A DNA stretch of 64,000 nt from Cronobacter universalis NCTC 9529 (GCF_001277175.1 NZ_CP012257.1:434001-498000), one strand, 5' to 3'; shown: positions 1-9,598, counted from the first letter of the stretch. Program-made: numbers and translations. Notes: generated by a model not told the origin, from the sequence alone.

Positions 1-1976
1 GTGAAAAAGCGGAGGCCGAGCGCCAGAATATGCTGGAGCAGCTGAAAGTGGAGATGAAAGAGCGCGAGGTCACGCAAATCCAGCTGGAGCAGCAATCTTC
101 TTTTCTGCGCTCGTTTCTCGACGCCTCGCCGGATCTGGTGTTCTACCGCAATGAAGATAAAGAGTTTTCCGGCTGCAACCGGGCGATGGAGCTGCTCACC
201 GGCAAAAGCGAAAAACAGCTGATTGGTCTGAAACCCCACGAGGTGTATGCGCCGGAAGCGGCGGAAAAAGTGCTGGAGACCGATGAAAAAGTCTTCCGCC
301 ATAATGTGTCTCTTACCTACGAGCAGTGGCTCGACTACCCCGATGGCCGCAAAGCGTGCTTTGAGATCCGCAAAGTGCCGTATTACGACCGCGTGGGCAA
401 ACGGCACGGACTGATGGGCTTCGGGCGCGATATTACCGAGCGTAAGCGCTATCAGGACGCGCTCGAGCGCGCCAGCCGCGATAAGACCACCTTTATCTCC
501 ACCATCAGCCATGAGCTGCGCACGCCGCTTAACGGCATTGTGGGCTTGAGCCGCATTCTGCTGGATACCGATCTCAGCGCTGAACAGGAAAAATACCTGA
601 AGACCATTCACGTCTCCGCCGTGACGCTTGGCAATATCTTCAACGATATTATCGACATGGATAAAATTGAGCGCCGTAAAGTGCAGCTTGATAACCAGCC
701 TGTCGACTTCACCAGTTTTCTGGCGGACCTGGAAAACCTCTCCGGCCTTCAGGCGCAGCAGAAAGGGCTGCGCTTCGTGATGGAGCCGGTGCGCCCGGTG
801 CCGCATAAAGTGCTGACCGACGGTACGCGCCTGCGGCAGATCCTCTGGAACCTCATCAGCAACGCGGTGAAATTTACCCAGCAGGGCCAGGTGACGGTGC
901 GCGTCAGCTATAACGAAGACGAGCAGCTACGCTTTGAGGTGGAAGATTCCGGTATCGGCATTCCGCAGGAGGAACAGGACAAGATCTTCGCCATGTATTA
1001 TCAGGTGAAAGATAGCCAGGGCGGAAAACCGGCGACCGGCACGGGGATTGGGCTGGCGGTATCGCGCCGTCTCGCGAAAAGCATGGGCGGCGATATTACG
1101 GTGTCCAGCAAACCGGGGCAGGGATCAACCTTCGTCCTGACGGTGCAGGCGCCGCGCGTGGCGGAAGAAGTGGAAGATACGCTGGCCGACGACGAGATGC
1201 CGCTGCCCGCGCTGCATGTGCTGCTGGTGGAAGATATTGAGCTTAACGTTATCGTGGCGAGCTCGGTGCTGGAAAAACTCGGCTGCAGCGTTGAGGTGGC
1301 GATGACCGGCAAAGCGGCGCTGGAGATGTTCAGCCCCGGCGAGTTTGACCTGGTGCTGCTGGATATTCAGCTGCCGGACATGACCGGGCTGGATATCTCA
1401 CGCGAACTTAACCGCCGCTATTCCCGCGACGCGCTGCCGCCGCTGGTGGCGCTAACGGCCAACGTGCTGAAAGATAAAAAAGAGTATCTGGAAGCGGGCA
1501 TGGACGACGTGCTGAGCAAACCGCTGGCGGTGCCGGCGCTGACCGCGACCATCAAAAAGTTCTGGGATACGCAACCTGACGATGAGGAGCAAGACGTGAC
1601 GACAAGCGACGACAGCAAGCAGCAGGCGCTGCTCGATCTCCCGATGCTGGAGCAATATCTGCAACTGGTTGGCCCGAAACTTATCACCGATGGTCTGGCG
1701 ATGTTTGAAAAAATGATGCCGGGCTACCTGAGCGTGCTGGAATCCAACCTCACCGCGCGCGATCAAAAAGGCATTGTGGAAGAGGGCCATAAGATCAAAG
1801 GCGCTGCCGGCGCGGTAGGGCTGCGTCATTTGCAGCAGCTGGCGCAAAAAATCCAGTCGCCCGATCTGCCTGCGTGGTGGGATAACGTGGGTGAATGGAT
1901 TGAAGAGCTGAAACAGGAGTGGCGTCACGACGTTGAGGCGCTGAAAGCCTGGGTTGCCGGGGCCGGAAAAAAATGA
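1..1976 (+). CDS. arcB: Aerobic respiration control hybrid sensor kinase ArcB (5' end outside window)
   Basis: Hybrid histidine kinase that senses the respiratory quinone redox state and phosphorylates ArcA through a His-Asp-His relay. About 658 residues are visible, with the reading frame open from base 3. Compared with the roughly 778-residue family length, the two N-terminal membrane segments and part of the linker lie upstream. Visible in order are a PAS domain (SFLDASPDLVFYRN), the HisKA motif SHELRTPLNG with its histidine codon at 510-512, an ATPase domain (DSGIGIP, GTGIGLAV), a receiver domain with LLDIQLPD (Asp codon 1362-1364), and a C-terminal HPt domain with EGHKIKGAAG (His codon 1788-1790). 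The complete relay is therefore present. The 3' end of the gene overlaps the ArcZ terminator tract on the other strand. Confidence 0.97.
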   Translation, partial: EKAEAERQNMLEQLKVEMKEREVTQIQLEQQSSFLRSFLDASPDLVFYRNEDKEFSGCNRAMELLTGKSEKQLIGLKPHEVYAPEAAEKVLETDEKVFRHNVSLTYEQWLDYPDGRKACFEIRKVPYYDRVGKRHGLMGFGRDITERKRYQDALERASRDKTTFISTISHELRTPLNGIVGLSRILLDTDLSAEQEKYLKTIHVSAVTLGNIFNDIIDMDKIERRKVQLDNQPVDFTSFLADLENLSGLQAQQKGLRFVMEPVRPVPHKVLTDGTRLRQILWNLISNAVKFTQQGQVTVRVSYNEDEQLRFEVEDSGIGIPQEEQDKIFAMYYQVKDSQGGKPATGTGIGLAVSRRLAKSMGGDITVSSKPGQGSTFVLTVQAPRVAEEVEDTLADDEMPLPALHVLLVEDIELNVIVASSVLEKLGCSVEVAMTGKAALEMFSPGEFDLVLLDIQLPDMTGLDISRELNRRYSRDALPPLVALTANVLKDKKEYLEAGMDDVLSKPLAVPALTATIKKFWDTQPDDEEQDVTTSDDSKQQALLDLPMLEQYLQLVGPKLITDGLAMFEKMMPGYLSVLESNLTARDQKGIVEEGHKIKGAAGAVGLRHLQQLAQKIQSPDLPAWWDNVGEWIEELKQEWRHDVEALKAWVAGAGKK

Positions 1977-2079
1977 CCCCGGCTAAACCGGGGTGCGCGA
2001 ATACTGCGCCAACACCAGGGAAATCGTGGCCTCGCCATTGATTAGTGATGTTGATCTTTTTAACTACGTGGCGCGGCCT
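1967..2079 (-). ncRNA. arcZ: ArcZ small regulatory RNA
   Basis: Hfq-dependent sRNA, convergent with arcB as in E. coli and Salmonella, where it activates rpoS translation and represses motility genes. On the minus strand the 3' half contains the conserved run GATTTCCCTGGTGTTGGCGC, then CAGTATTCGCGCACCCCGG. A terminator stem ACCCCGG/CCGGGGT (1976-1994) follows, with a T-run (1967-1973) that overlaps the last arcB codons and stop. The 5' half is much less like E. coli ArcZ. The 5' end is an estimate placed just after a GATTAC-like -10 near 2082-2087. Identification rests on the 3' seed and synteny. Confidence 0.9.
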
Positions 2080-2212
2080 GAGTAATCAAAGCGCTCGTAC
2101 ATAAGATAGCAAATCTTAAATGATTTGTTATGTGAATCAGTAAAATGTGTGAAGCATAACGTTTAAATAACATTTTACGCAAAGTTTCAACGGCTTAACG
2201 TAAGGATAAATC

Positions 2213-2866
2213 ATGAAAAAAATCGGAGTGGTTTTAAGCGGTTGTGGCGTTTATGACGGTTCTGAAATCCATGAGGCGGTGATTACGCTGCTCGCGCTGG
2301 CCCGCAATGGCGCGCAGGCGGTCTGTTTTGCGCCCGATAAACCACAAGCGGACGTGATTAATCACGTCACGGGCGAACCGACCGGCGAGACGCGTAATGT
2401 GCTGGCGGAAGCGGCCCGCATCGCCCGCGGCAAGATAACGCCGCTGGAGCAGGCGCGCGCGGAGGATCTCGATGCGCTGGTGGTCCCAGGCGGGTTTGGC
2501 GCGGCCAAAAACCTGTGCGATTTCGCCACGCGGGGCAGCGAATGCGCCGTCGACCCGGCGCTTCTGACGCTGGCTAGGGCGATGCACGAAGCGGGTAAGC
2601 CGCTGGGCTTTATCTGTATCGCGCCCGCGATGCTGCCGAAAATTATCGCCGCGCCTCTGCGTCTGACTATCGGCACCGACATCGATACCGCCGAGCTGGT
2701 GGAAGAGATGGGCGGGGAACATGTGCCGTGCCCGGTGGACGATATTGTGGTCGATGAAGATAACAAAGTGCTGACCACGCCCGCCTATATGCTGGCGGAA
2801 AGCATCGACGAGGCGGCGGCAGGCATTGAGAAGCTGGTGGCGCGCCTGGTGGCGATGTGCGAATGA
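2213..2866 (+). CDS. elbB: DJ-1/PfpI-type glyoxalase ElbB
   Basis: A 217-residue DJ-1/PfpI superfamily protein matching E. coli ElbB (formerly YhbL), which has weak glyoxalase activity and was linked to isoprenoid yield. The nucleophile-elbow sequence GFICIAPAM places the reactive cysteine at residue 135, and [11 protein letters not shown] near residue 91 is the family Gly-rich loop. It is soluble with no signal peptide. An AAGGATAA ribosome site precedes the ATG. The stop codon overlaps the likely mtgA start (ATGA), so the two are probably translationally coupled. The physiological role is uncertain even in E. coli. Confidence 0.93.
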   Translation: MKKIGVVLSGCGVYDGSEIHEAVITLLALARNGAQAVCFAPDKPQADVINHVTGEPTGETRNVLAEAARIARGKITPLEQARAEDLDALVVPGGFGAAKNLCDFATRGSECAVDPALLTLARAMHEAGKPLGFICIAPAMLPKIIAAPLRLTIGTDIDTAELVEEMGGEHVPCPVDDIVVDEDNKVLTTPAYMLAESIDEAAAGIEKLVARLVAMCE

Positions 2867-3588
2867 ATAAAACGCGCGGTTCGCTGTTTGCGCGTCTGCG
2901 GCGGCTGGCGCTGCGCGCGGTTCTGGCGGTTCTCGGCGTCTGGGTAGCGGGTATTCTGCTGTTCAGCGTGATGCCGGTGCCGTTTTCGGCGGTTATGGTC
3001 GAGCGCCAGTTCTCCGCGTGGTTGAGCGGCGATTTTGGCTACGTGGCGCACTCCGACTGGGTAAGTATGGATGAGATTTCGCCCTGGATGGGGCTTGCGG
3101 TCATCGCGGCGGAAGATCAGACGTTCCCGGATCACTGGGGATTTGACGTGGCGGCGATCCAGAAAGCCGTCTCGCATAACGAGAACAGCCGCCGCATCCG
3201 CGGGGCGTCCACGCTGTCGCAGCAAACGGCCAAAAACCTGTTTTTATGGGACGGACGCAGCTGGCTGCGAAAAGGGCTGGAGGCGGGCTTAACGCTCGGT
3301 ATCGAAACCGTCTGGAGCAAGCGCCGCATTCTGACGGTCTATCTGAATATCGCGGAATTCGGCGACGGCGTGTTTGGTGTGGAAGAGGCCTCACAGCGCT
3401 ATTTCAACAAGCCCGCCAGCCGTCTGTCAGCGTCAGAAGCCGCGCTGCTGGCGGCAGTGCTGCCCAACCCGCTGCGCTATAAGGCGTCCGCGCCGTCAGG
3501 CTACGTGCGTGCGCGTCAGCAGTGGATTTTGCGCCAGATGCGCCAGCTCGGCGGTGAGTCGTTTATGGCGCAGCATAAGCTGCGCTGA
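2863..3588 (+). CDS. mtgA: Monofunctional biosynthetic peptidoglycan transglycosylase MtgA
   Basis: Family GT51 glycosyltransferase that polymerises lipid II into glycan strands. The protein is about 241 residues with one N-terminal membrane anchor (roughly residues 15-40). The catalytic-Glu motif [15 protein letters not shown] is followed by [17 protein letters not shown] and [15 protein letters not shown], all hallmarks of the family. No transpeptidase domain follows, hence monofunctional. I chose the ATG at 2863, which overlaps the elbB TGA. A GTG at 2857 would add two residues. The gene ends 11 bases before the end of convergent ptsO, leaving no room for a separate terminator. Confidence 0.96.
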   Translation: MNKTRGSLFARLRRLALRAVLAVLGVWVAGILLFSVMPVPFSAVMVERQFSAWLSGDFGYVAHSDWVSMDEISPWMGLAVIAAEDQTFPDHWGFDVAAIQKAVSHNENSRRIRGASTLSQQTAKNLFLWDGRSWLRKGLEAGLTLGIETVWSKRRILTVYLNIAEFGDGVFGVEEASQRYFNKPASRLSASEAALLAAVLPNPLRYKASAPSGYVRARQQWILRQMRQLGGESFMAQHKLR

Positions 3589-3599
3589 GGACTGGGCGG

Positions 3600-3872
3600 T
3601 CAGTCTTCGTCAAAGCCTGCGTTAAACAGCGCGATCACGGCCGCCAGCGCTTCTTTTTCCTGCGGGCCGGTAGCTTCAATCTCAATGTGCCCGCCCTGGG
3701 CGGAATCCAGCATCAGCAGCGCGATCACGCTGCTGGCTTCCGCTTCTGTCCCGGCTTCATTACGCAGTAATACTTCCGCGTCAAAGCTCTGCACCAGCTC
3801 AAACAGCTTCATGGCCGGGCGGGCGTGCATCCCGAGCTTGTTGGTGATCTCAACGGTCTGTTTTACGGTCAT
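3600..3872 (-). CDS. ptsO: Phosphocarrier protein NPr of the nitrogen PTS
   Basis: A 90-residue HPr paralogue that carries phosphate from PtsP (EI-Ntr) to PtsN (EIIA-Ntr). The phosphorylated histidine is His16 in [13 protein letters not shown]. The regulatory-serine region [15 protein letters not shown] is also recognisable. Its start overlaps the end of rapZ by 4 bases, the usual arrangement at the end of the rpoN operon. Length and sequence match E. coli Npr closely. Confidence 0.97.
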   Translation of the reverse strand: MTVKQTVEITNKLGMHARPAMKLFELVQSFDAEVLLRNEAGTEAEASSVIALLMLDSAQGGHIEIEATGPQEKEALAAVIALFNAGFDED

Positions 3873-4723
3873 GATTTGCGTTTTTCCAGCGTGCGATGGC
3901 GGGACTGAACGTTTTTACCGCGCGAGCGGAAGTAATCCGCCAGCTGTTCGGCGATATAGACAGAGCGGTGTTTACCGCCGGTGCAGCCAATCGCGACGGT
4001 GAGATAGCTGCGGTTGTTGGTTTCCAGCATCGGCAGCCAGAGTTCCAGGTAGCTGCGCGTCTGGTAGATGAAGTTATGCACTTCGGTATGGCGGTCGAGA
4101 AACGCCGCGACGGGCTTGTCGAGGCCGGTCATCGGGCGCAGTTTCGGGTCCCAGTGCGGGTTCGGCAGGAAGCGCACGTCGAAAACGTAATCGGCGTCGA
4201 TAGGGATGCCGTGTTTAAAGCCGAAAGATTCAAACACCATTGTGAGTTCGCGCTCGCGCTTGCCGAGCAGCCGCGTGCGCAGCATCTCGGCCAGTTCATG
4301 CACCGACATTTCCGACGTATCGACGATAAGATCCGCACGCGATCGCAGCGGCTCCAGCAGATCGTTCTCTTCATCAATGGCGCTTTCCAGCGACAAATTT
4401 TTGCTGGAGAGCGGGTGCAGGCGACGCGTGTCGCTGTAGCGGCGGATAAGCGTGTTACGGTCGGCGTCGAGGAACAGCAGTTGCGGAGAGAACGCGTCCG
4501 GCAGGTTGTTCATCGCCTGCTCAAACACCTCCGGGGATTCCGGCATATTGCGAACGTCGATGCTCACCGCGGCGGATATCTGCCTTTCCGAAAGCGTGCG
4601 CGCCAGTTCAGGCAGCAGCACGACAGGCAGGTTATCGACGCAGTAGAACCCCATATCTTCCAGTGCACGCAGGGCGACCGATTTCCCTGACCCTGAACGT
4701 CCACTGACGATCATCAGAACCAT
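3869..4723 (-). CDS. rapZ: RNase adapter protein RapZ
   Basis: RNA-binding adapter that delivers the GlmZ sRNA to RNase E when glucosamine-6-phosphate is plentiful, thereby tuning GlmS. The N-terminal Walker A loop GRSGSGKS (residues 8-15) and the C-terminal block [18 protein letters not shown], followed by a basic tail ([12 protein letters not shown] region), match E. coli RapZ at 284 residues. The start is taken at the ATG of MVLMIV (4723), preceded by GGAG. A GTG five codons upstream is possible but would lengthen the protein beyond its homologues. It lies between ptsN and ptsO, and its product acts in the same pathway as glmM of this window. Confidence 0.97.
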   Translation of the reverse strand: MVLMIVSGRSGSGKSVALRALEDMGFYCVDNLPVVLLPELARTLSERQISAAVSIDVRNMPESPEVFEQAMNNLPDAFSPQLLFLDADRNTLIRRYSDTRRLHPLSSKNLSLESAIDEENDLLEPLRSRADLIVDTSEMSVHELAEMLRTRLLGKRERELTMVFESFGFKHGIPIDADYVFDVRFLPNPHWDPKLRPMTGLDKPVAAFLDRHTEVHNFIYQTRSYLELWLPMLETNNRSYLTVAIGCTGGKHRSVYIAEQLADYFRSRGKNVQSRHRTLEKRKS

Positions 4724-4787
4724 CTGCTGTTTCTCCACACTTCAGACCGGGTAACCGGCGCCTCCTGGATTGTGCCTGTCGGCACGG

Positions 4788-5273
4788 TCATTCATTCTCT
4801 TCACTGGTTTCAGTGATTATCTGGTAGAGCTCTTCATCGCTTTGCGCGGCGCGCAGACGGCGACAAATCGTTTTGTCCGCCAGTCTTTTTGCCACCAGAG
4901 AGAGCGTATGCAGATGCGTTTTGGTTTGATCCGCCGGCACCAGCAGCGCAAAAAGTAAATCGACGGGCTGGTTATCAATGGCGTCGAAAGGGATAGGCGT
5001 TTCAAGCTGGACGAAAACGCCGACGGCGCGCAGCGTATCTTCTTCAAGCTTGCCGTGGGGAATAGCGATGCCGTTGCCGATCCCGGTACTGCCCATCCGC
5101 TCACGGGTGAGGATCGCTTCAAAGACGACCTGCGGCGGCAGGCTGAGCTGCTTTGCCGCCAGCTCGCTGATAATTTCCAGGGCGCGCTTTTTGCTCTGGC
5201 AGTGTACGCCGCTGCGGGTGCATTCCTGGTTTAAAACATTGCTCAATGGCAGAGCCGAATCATTATTCATCAT
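4788..5273 (-). CDS. ptsN: PTS-Ntr enzyme IIA (EIIA-Ntr)
   Basis: Terminal phosphoacceptor of the nitrogen PTS, a regulator of potassium transport and other targets rather than a sugar transporter. The protein has 161 residues. The phosphorylated histidine is His73 in GIAIPHGKLEEDT, the same position as in E. coli when the first ATG is used. Two adjacent ATG codons (5273 and 5270) make the start ambiguous by one residue. It sits downstream of hpf across an 82-base gap that holds competing hairpins, and upstream of rapZ and ptsO in the same transcription unit. Confidence 0.97.
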   Translation of the reverse strand: MMNNDSALPLSNVLNQECTRSGVHCQSKKRALEIISELAAKQLSLPPQVVFEAILTRERMGSTGIGNGIAIPHGKLEEDTLRAVGVFVQLETPIPFDAIDNQPVDLLFALLVPADQTKTHLHTLSLVAKRLADKTICRRLRAAQSDEELYQIITETSEENE

Positions 5274-5295
5274 AATTTCACCTAAGCGTTTTCTG

Positions 5296-5330
5296 GTGCG
5301 GCGGCTCGCCGCACGGGCCGCGAGCCGCCG
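5296..5330 (-). repeat. Overlapping alternative hairpins between hpf and ptsN
   Basis: The 82-base hpf-ptsN gap contains two perfect inverted repeats that share bases and so cannot form together: GTGCGGCG/CGCCGCAC (5296-5303 with 5307-5314) and CGGCGGCTCG/CGAGCCGCCG (5299-5308 with 5321-5330). Neither is followed by a T-run on either strand, so a simple intrinsic terminator is unlikely. It may act in mRNA processing or differential expression of ptsN, or be a worn repeat element. Confidence 0.55.
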
Positions 5331-5355
5331 ATGTCCCAGCGCAACGCCCGGACAA

Positions 5356-5643
5356 TTAATGTTGTTTCAGTTTATCTTTATGTTTAGTGAGCTGCCGCGC
5401 CAGTTTATCAATCAAACCGTCAATAGCGGCGTACATATCCTGCGCTTCCGAACTGGCATGCAGCTCCCCGCCGTTCACATGCAGGGTGGCGTCGGCGATT
5501 TGCGTCACCTTTTCCACCTTCAGCACAATATAGACCTGATTAATCCTTTCGAAATACTGCTCCAGCTTGGCGAACTTGGTATTAACGAAGTCGCGCAGCG
5601 CTTCAGTGATTTCGACGTTATGTCCTGTGATGTTGAGCTGCAT
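5356..5643 (-). CDS. hpf: Ribosome hibernation promoting factor HPF
   Basis: A 95-residue short-form HPF that binds the 30S decoding region and helps convert 70S ribosomes to 100S dimers in stationary phase. The sequence begins MQLNITGHNVEITEALRDFV and ends RQLTKHKDKLKQH, nearly identical to E. coli HPF. The start at 5643 follows from homology: the frame is open upstream, but the extra residues are not conserved. The long-form dimerisation domain is absent. It lies 22 bases after rpoN in the same operon. Confidence 0.97.
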   Translation of the reverse strand: MQLNITGHNVEITEALRDFVNTKFAKLEQYFERINQVYIVLKVEKVTQIADATLHVNGGELHASSEAQDMYAAIDGLIDKLARQLTKHKDKLKQH

Positions 5644-5665
5644 AGTGTCTTCCTTATCGGTTGGG

Positions 5666-7105
5666 TCAGACCAGCTGTTTGCGCTGGTTTGACGGCGGTA
5701 TGGATAAAGATTCTCGATACTTCGCAACGGTACGGCGGGCCACCATGATCCCCTGTTCTGACAGCATAGACGTAAGCTTGCTGTCGCTTAAGGGTTTCGC
5801 GGGGTTTTCCGCTGCAATCAACTTTTTCACCAGCGCGCGGATGGCCGTGGACGAGGCTTCGCCGCCGCCCTCGGTGTTTACGTGGCTTGAGAAAAAATAC
5901 TTTAATTCAAAGATGCCGCGCGGGCTGTGCAGATATTTTTGCGTGGTGACGCGGGAGATAGTGGATTCATGCATCTCGACCGCCTGAGCAATATCGGCCA
6001 GCACCATCGGCTTCATATACTCTTCGCCCTGTTCAAAGAACGCCTGCTGCTGTTCGACGATGCAGCGGCTGACGCGCAGCAGCGTGTCGTTACGGCTCTC
6101 CAGGCTTTTGATAAGCCATTTGGCCTCCTGGAGATTGCTGCGGATGAACTGGCTGTCGGATTCATTGCGCGCGCTGCCGGACATGGCGGCGTACTGCTGA
6201 TTGATTTTGAGCCGGGGAAGGCTGTCGGCGTTGAGCTCGACGGTCCAGCGGTCGTTATGCTTGCGCACCAGGACATCCGGGATGACATATTCCGGCTCGC
6301 CGGTCTGGATCGACTGTCCAGGGCGCGGATCGAGCGACTGAATAAGAGTCACGGCTTCTTTCAATACATCTTCTTTAAGGCGCGTGACGCGCATCAGGCT
6401 GCGGAAGTCATGATTGGCCAGCAAATCGAGATGATCGCTGACGATCTGGCGCGCCTGCGCCAGGAAGGGCGTTTCAGCGCTGAACTGCGAGAGCTGGATT
6501 AGCAGGCAGTCGCGCAGATCGCGGGCGGCGACGCCTACCGGATCGAAACGCTGAACGCGCTTAAGCACGGCTTCGATCTCTTCCAGACCAATGTCGTCAT
6601 CGCTATTGCCCATGCCGTCGAGAATATCCTGCACCGTCACGGTGAGATAGCCGGTGTCGTCCACCGCGTCGACGATCGCCGTGGCGATGGCGCGATCGGT
6701 ATCGGAAAACGGCGTCAGTTCCACCTGCCACATCAGGTAGTCCTGCAAGCTTTGGGTGGTTTCGCCCTGATAGACAGGCAATTCGTCGTCGATATAGTCA
6801 GTGCCGGTGCCCGACGGCGTGCCGGCGGTGTAGATCTCGTCCCAGCTGGCGTCAAGCGGCAGCTCGTCCGGCATCTCTTTTTGCTCCAGCGCTTCGGCGG
6901 TGTCCAGCCCTTCGCTGGTCTGCGTTTCCTGAGTGGCAATTTCGTCGTGAATGTCGGTTTGTTCAAGCAGGGGATTGCTCTCCAGCGCCTGTTGCAGCTC
7001 CTGTTGAAGCTCCAGCGTGGACAATTGCAACAAGCGGATGGCCTGCTGCAACTGCGGCGTCATGGCGAGCTGTTGGCTAAGCCTTAGTTGCAAACCTTGC
7101 TTCAT
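5666..7105 (-). CDS. rpoN: RNA polymerase sigma-54 factor RpoN
   Basis: Sigma factor for -24/-12 promoters that require AAA+ activators. The 479-residue protein shows the glutamine- and leucine-rich N-terminal activator-interaction region ([20 protein letters not shown]), an acidic region II (around residues 50-115), the core-binding and HTH regions, and the diagnostic RpoN box [10 protein letters not shown] close to the C terminus. It lies between lptB and hpf, the standard enterobacterial setting, and is read with the PTS-Ntr genes. Confidence 0.98.
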   Translation of the reverse strand: MKQGLQLRLSQQLAMTPQLQQAIRLLQLSTLELQQELQQALESNPLLEQTDIHDEIATQETQTSEGLDTAEALEQKEMPDELPLDASWDEIYTAGTPSGTGTDYIDDELPVYQGETTQSLQDYLMWQVELTPFSDTDRAIATAIVDAVDDTGYLTVTVQDILDGMGNSDDDIGLEEIEAVLKRVQRFDPVGVAARDLRDCLLIQLSQFSAETPFLAQARQIVSDHLDLLANHDFRSLMRVTRLKEDVLKEAVTLIQSLDPRPGQSIQTGEPEYVIPDVLVRKHNDRWTVELNADSLPRLKINQQYAAMSGSARNESDSQFIRSNLQEAKWLIKSLESRNDTLLRVSRCIVEQQQAFFEQGEEYMKPMVLADIAQAVEMHESTISRVTTQKYLHSPRGIFELKYFFSSHVNTEGGGEASSTAIRALVKKLIAAENPAKPLSDSKLTSMLSEQGIMVARRTVAKYRESLSIPPSNQRKQLV

Positions 7106-7201
7106 ATTCAGAGCAAAAATCCTCAGGTGTAAACGTCAAAAAGACCTGTTGCGGCAGGGTGCGCCGGGAAGCGCGCCGTTTCTGCCTGTTGCTCTACCCT
7201 A

Positions 7202-7927
7202 TCAGAGTCTGAACTCTTCCCCAAGGTATACGCGTTTAACCTGTTCGTCCTGCAGGATATCTTCAGGCGTGCCGTGGGCGATAAGGTGGCCCTGGCTGAC
7301 AATGTAAGCGCGTTCGCAGACCGCCAGCGTTTCACGCACGTTGTGGTCGGTAATCAGCACGCCGAGGCCGCTGTCGCGCAGATGCTCAATAATGCGCTTA
7401 ATATCGATAACTGAAATCGGGTCGACGCCGGCGAACGGTTCATCAAGCAGGATAAATTTCGGGTTCGCGGCCAGCGCGCGGGCGATCTCGACGCGACGGC
7501 GCTCGCCACCGGAAAGCGACTGGCCGAGGCTATCGCGCAGATGGTCGATGTGAAACTCTTCCATCAGCTCTTTGGCGCGATCTTCGCGCTGCTCGGTGCT
7601 GAGATCGTCACGGATTTGCAGGACGGCCATCAGGTTGTCATAGACGCTCAGGCGGCGGAAAATCGACGCTTCCTGCGGCAGATAGCCGATGCCGCGACGC
7701 GCGCGGGCGTGCAGCGGCAGCAGGCTGATATCTTCATCATCAATGATGATGTCGCCCGCGTCGCGCTGAACGATACCCACGACCATATAAAACGTCGTGG
7801 TTTTGCCCGCGCCGTTCGGGCCAAGCAGGCCGACAATCTCGCCTGAGTTTACCGTCAGGCTGACATCTTCCACTACGCGGCGGCCTTTGTAGGCTTTCGC
7901 CAGGTGTTTCGCAATGAGTGTTGCCAT
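7202..7927 (-). CDS. lptB: LPS export ABC transporter ATPase LptB
   Basis: Cytoplasmic ATPase of LptB2FGC, which extracts LPS from the inner membrane and drives it across the LptA bridge. The protein has 241 residues with Walker [12 protein letters not shown]-loop region, ABC signature [13 protein letters not shown], Walker [13 protein letters not shown] and a switch histidine in [10 protein letters not shown]. It follows lptA by 6 bases. The 96-base gap to rpoN shows no strong terminator, consistent with read-through. Confidence 0.98.
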   Translation of the reverse strand: MATLIAKHLAKAYKGRRVVEDVSLTVNSGEIVGLLGPNGAGKTTTFYMVVGIVQRDAGDIIIDDEDISLLPLHARARRGIGYLPQEASIFRRLSVYDNLMAVLQIRDDLSTEQREDRAKELMEEFHIDHLRDSLGQSLSGGERRRVEIARALAANPKFILLDEPFAGVDPISVIDIKRIIEHLRDSGLGVLITDHNVRETLAVCERAYIVSQGHLIAHGTPEDILQDEQVKRVYLGEEFRL

Positions 7928-7933
7928 AAGGGT

Positions 7934-8491
7934 TTAGTTACTCTTTTTCTGGGCTGGCGCCTGAGCGGCACCGTCTTTATTTTGCAGCTGCGACGGCACC
8001 AGCACGGTGGTGACGCGTTTACCTTTCTCGCTGAACGCCTGCATTTTCTGCTCTTTCACGAGATAGGTGATTTTGTCGCCTTTGATGTTGCTGTCGAGCT
8101 GTTCAAGGTAGGCGTTGCCGGTCAACACCACGAAATCGCTCTGCAGCTCGTAGTGCATCGTGGAGGCGTGGCCTTTCACCGGTTTGCCGTTGTCCTGCAT
8201 CTGGTAGAACGTGGCCGGATTGCCGTAACCGTCAATCACCTCTTTGCCTTTATCACCGCTCGGGCGCGTCACGACGACTTTATCGGCGTTGATTTTAATC
8301 GTGCCCTGGGTCACCACGACGTTGCCGGTGAAGGTGACCACGTTGCCCTGCATATCCAGCGACTGCTGATCGGATTCAATATGGATAGGCTGTTCGGTAT
8401 CGCCCGTCAGCGCGAACGCCGGGAAGCCTGCCGCCAGCAGCGTACTGGTCAGTACGAGATTAAGGCTGAGTTTGTTTATTCTGGATTTCAT
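7934..8491 (-). CDS. lptA: LPS export periplasmic bridge protein LptA
   Basis: Periplasmic beta-jellyroll protein that oligomerises to link LptC with LptD for LPS transit. A typical signal peptide ends at FPAFA before LTGDTEQPIHIESDQQ, and the OstA-like repeat region TGNVVVTQGTIKINAD follows. The ATG at 8491 gives 185 residues, the E. coli length; seven codons upstream remain open but are not conserved. The start lies within the 3' end of lptC (32-base overlap), and lptB follows immediately. Known sigma-E control of this gene in E. coli was not verified here. Confidence 0.97.
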   Translation of the reverse strand: MKSRINKLSLNLVLTSTLLAAGFPAFALTGDTEQPIHIESDQQSLDMQGNVVTFTGNVVVTQGTIKINADKVVVTRPSGDKGKEVIDGYGNPATFYQMQDNGKPVKGHASTMHYELQSDFVVLTGNAYLEQLDSNIKGDKITYLVKEQKMQAFSEKGKRVTTVLVPSQLQNKDGAAQAPAQKKSN

Positions 8492-9035
8492 AAGAAGTTC
8501 TAACCTTTTCAATCAGCTCGGCATTTTTGCTGCGAAGGTTCCCGCGCATTTTCAGGCCGCTGGAATTAAAGCTGGTGCCGTAAAGAGTAACAAGCGTATC
8601 AGAGGTAACGTCCTGGGTGACCAGGTTGATCTCCGCCTTGTCGGTCGTAATTTTGCGTAACTGTGAATCTGGCGTCAGCGCGTTCACTTCCACATGACCG
8701 GTCAGATAGAGCATCCTGTCATTGGTCAGTTTGGCACGATCCGCCTTGACCGACCAGGTCGGCACTTTATTGGTATCGAAGGTGGTCATCACCGGCTGTG
8801 TAAACCAGGAAACGCCTTCTTCGGAGAAATATTCGACGTGCTGCGCGACCAGGCGGTAGTTCAGCGCGCCTTCCGGGCTATAGACAACGGTATTCGACTG
8901 CTCGCTCTGGTATGTCGGCTCATTGCTGTTTACCGTCGTCGGGCCGCTTTCATCCTGATCGGCCAGGTTAATGCCAATCAGCACCAGCGCGGCCAGCGCC
9001 AGCAGGATAATGACCCAGCGTCTGGTCTTACTCAT
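8460..9035 (-). CDS. lptC: LPS export inner-membrane anchor LptC
   Basis: Bitopic protein that receives LPS from LptB2FG and passes it to LptA. A single N-terminal membrane helix (about residues 7-25, WVIILLALAALVLIGINLA) is followed by a periplasmic domain with LYLTGHVEVNALTPDSQLRKI, typical of LptC. Length is 191 residues as in E. coli. It overlaps kdsC by 4 bases upstream and lptA by 32 bases downstream, pointing to tight translational coupling. Confidence 0.97.
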   Translation of the reverse strand: MSKTRRWVIILLALAALVLIGINLADQDESGPTTVNSNEPTYQSEQSNTVVYSPEGALNYRLVAQHVEYFSEEGVSWFTQPVMTTFDTNKVPTWSVKADRAKLTNDRMLYLTGHVEVNALTPDSQLRKITTDKAEINLVTQDVTSDTLVTLYGTSFNSSGLKMRGNLRSKNAELIEKVRTSYEIQNKQTQP

Positions 9036-9598
9036 ATGGATTGCCCTATGGCCTCATCTAATTTGCCCTGCGCCAGCAGCAGGAGATCGCACACTTCGCG
9101 CACCGCGCCGCGTCCGCCTGCAATATGGGTGACGTAATCCGCTTTTGGCGTCAGCAACGGATGCGCATCCGCTACCGCGACGCTCAGCCCGACCTGCGCC
9201 ATGACCGGCCAGTCAATTAAATCATCGCCCACATAGGCGACATTTTCTGGAGCAAGCGCCAGTTTTTCCAGCAGTTGCCGGTAAGCGATAAGCTTATCGG
9301 ATTGTCCCTGGTAAAGATGCGTAATGCCGAGCGTCTCGCAGCGATCTTCCAGCAGCTTCGCTTTGCGCCCGGTGATAATCGCGACCTCAATGCCGGACGT
9401 CAGCGCGCAGCGAATACCGTAGCCGTCGCGTACGTTGAAGGCTTTCAGCTCTTCGCCGCTGTTGCCCATGTAAATCAGGCCGTCGGACATGACGCCGTCG
9501 ACATCCAGGATCAGCAGGCGGATTTGCGCCGCCTGCGCAATGATCTGCGCGCTCACCGGCCCATAGCAGGTAGAGATGGCGCCATCAGGGTTACTCAT
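9032..9598 (-). CDS. kdsC: 3-deoxy-D-manno-octulosonate-8-phosphate phosphatase KdsC
   Basis: HAD-superfamily phosphatase releasing Kdo from Kdo-8-P, the step before CMP-Kdo synthesis. The HAD motif LLILDVDGVMSDG places the catalytic aspartates at 32 and 34. AIITGRKAKL and VGDDLIDWPVM supply HAD motifs II/III and the metal-binding acidic residues. It has 188 residues as in E. coli. It sits between kdsD (15 bases upstream) and lptC (4-base overlap), so Kdo synthesis and LPS export are co-transcribed. Confidence 0.98.
   Translation of the reverse strand: MSNPDGAISTCYGPVSAQIIAQAAQIRLLILDVDGVMSDGLIYMGNSGEELKAFNVRDGYGIRCALTSGIEVAIITGRKAKLLEDRCETLGITHLYQGQSDKLIAYRQLLEKLALAPENVAYVGDDLIDWPVMAQVGLSVAVADAHPLLTPKADYVTHIAGGRGAVREVCDLLLLAQGKLDEAIGQSI

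Noticed and set aside
2857..2865. Upstream GTG start for mtgA
   Set aside because: The ATG at 2863 overlaps the elbB stop in the common ATGA arrangement and matches the length of homologues; the extra residues are not conserved.
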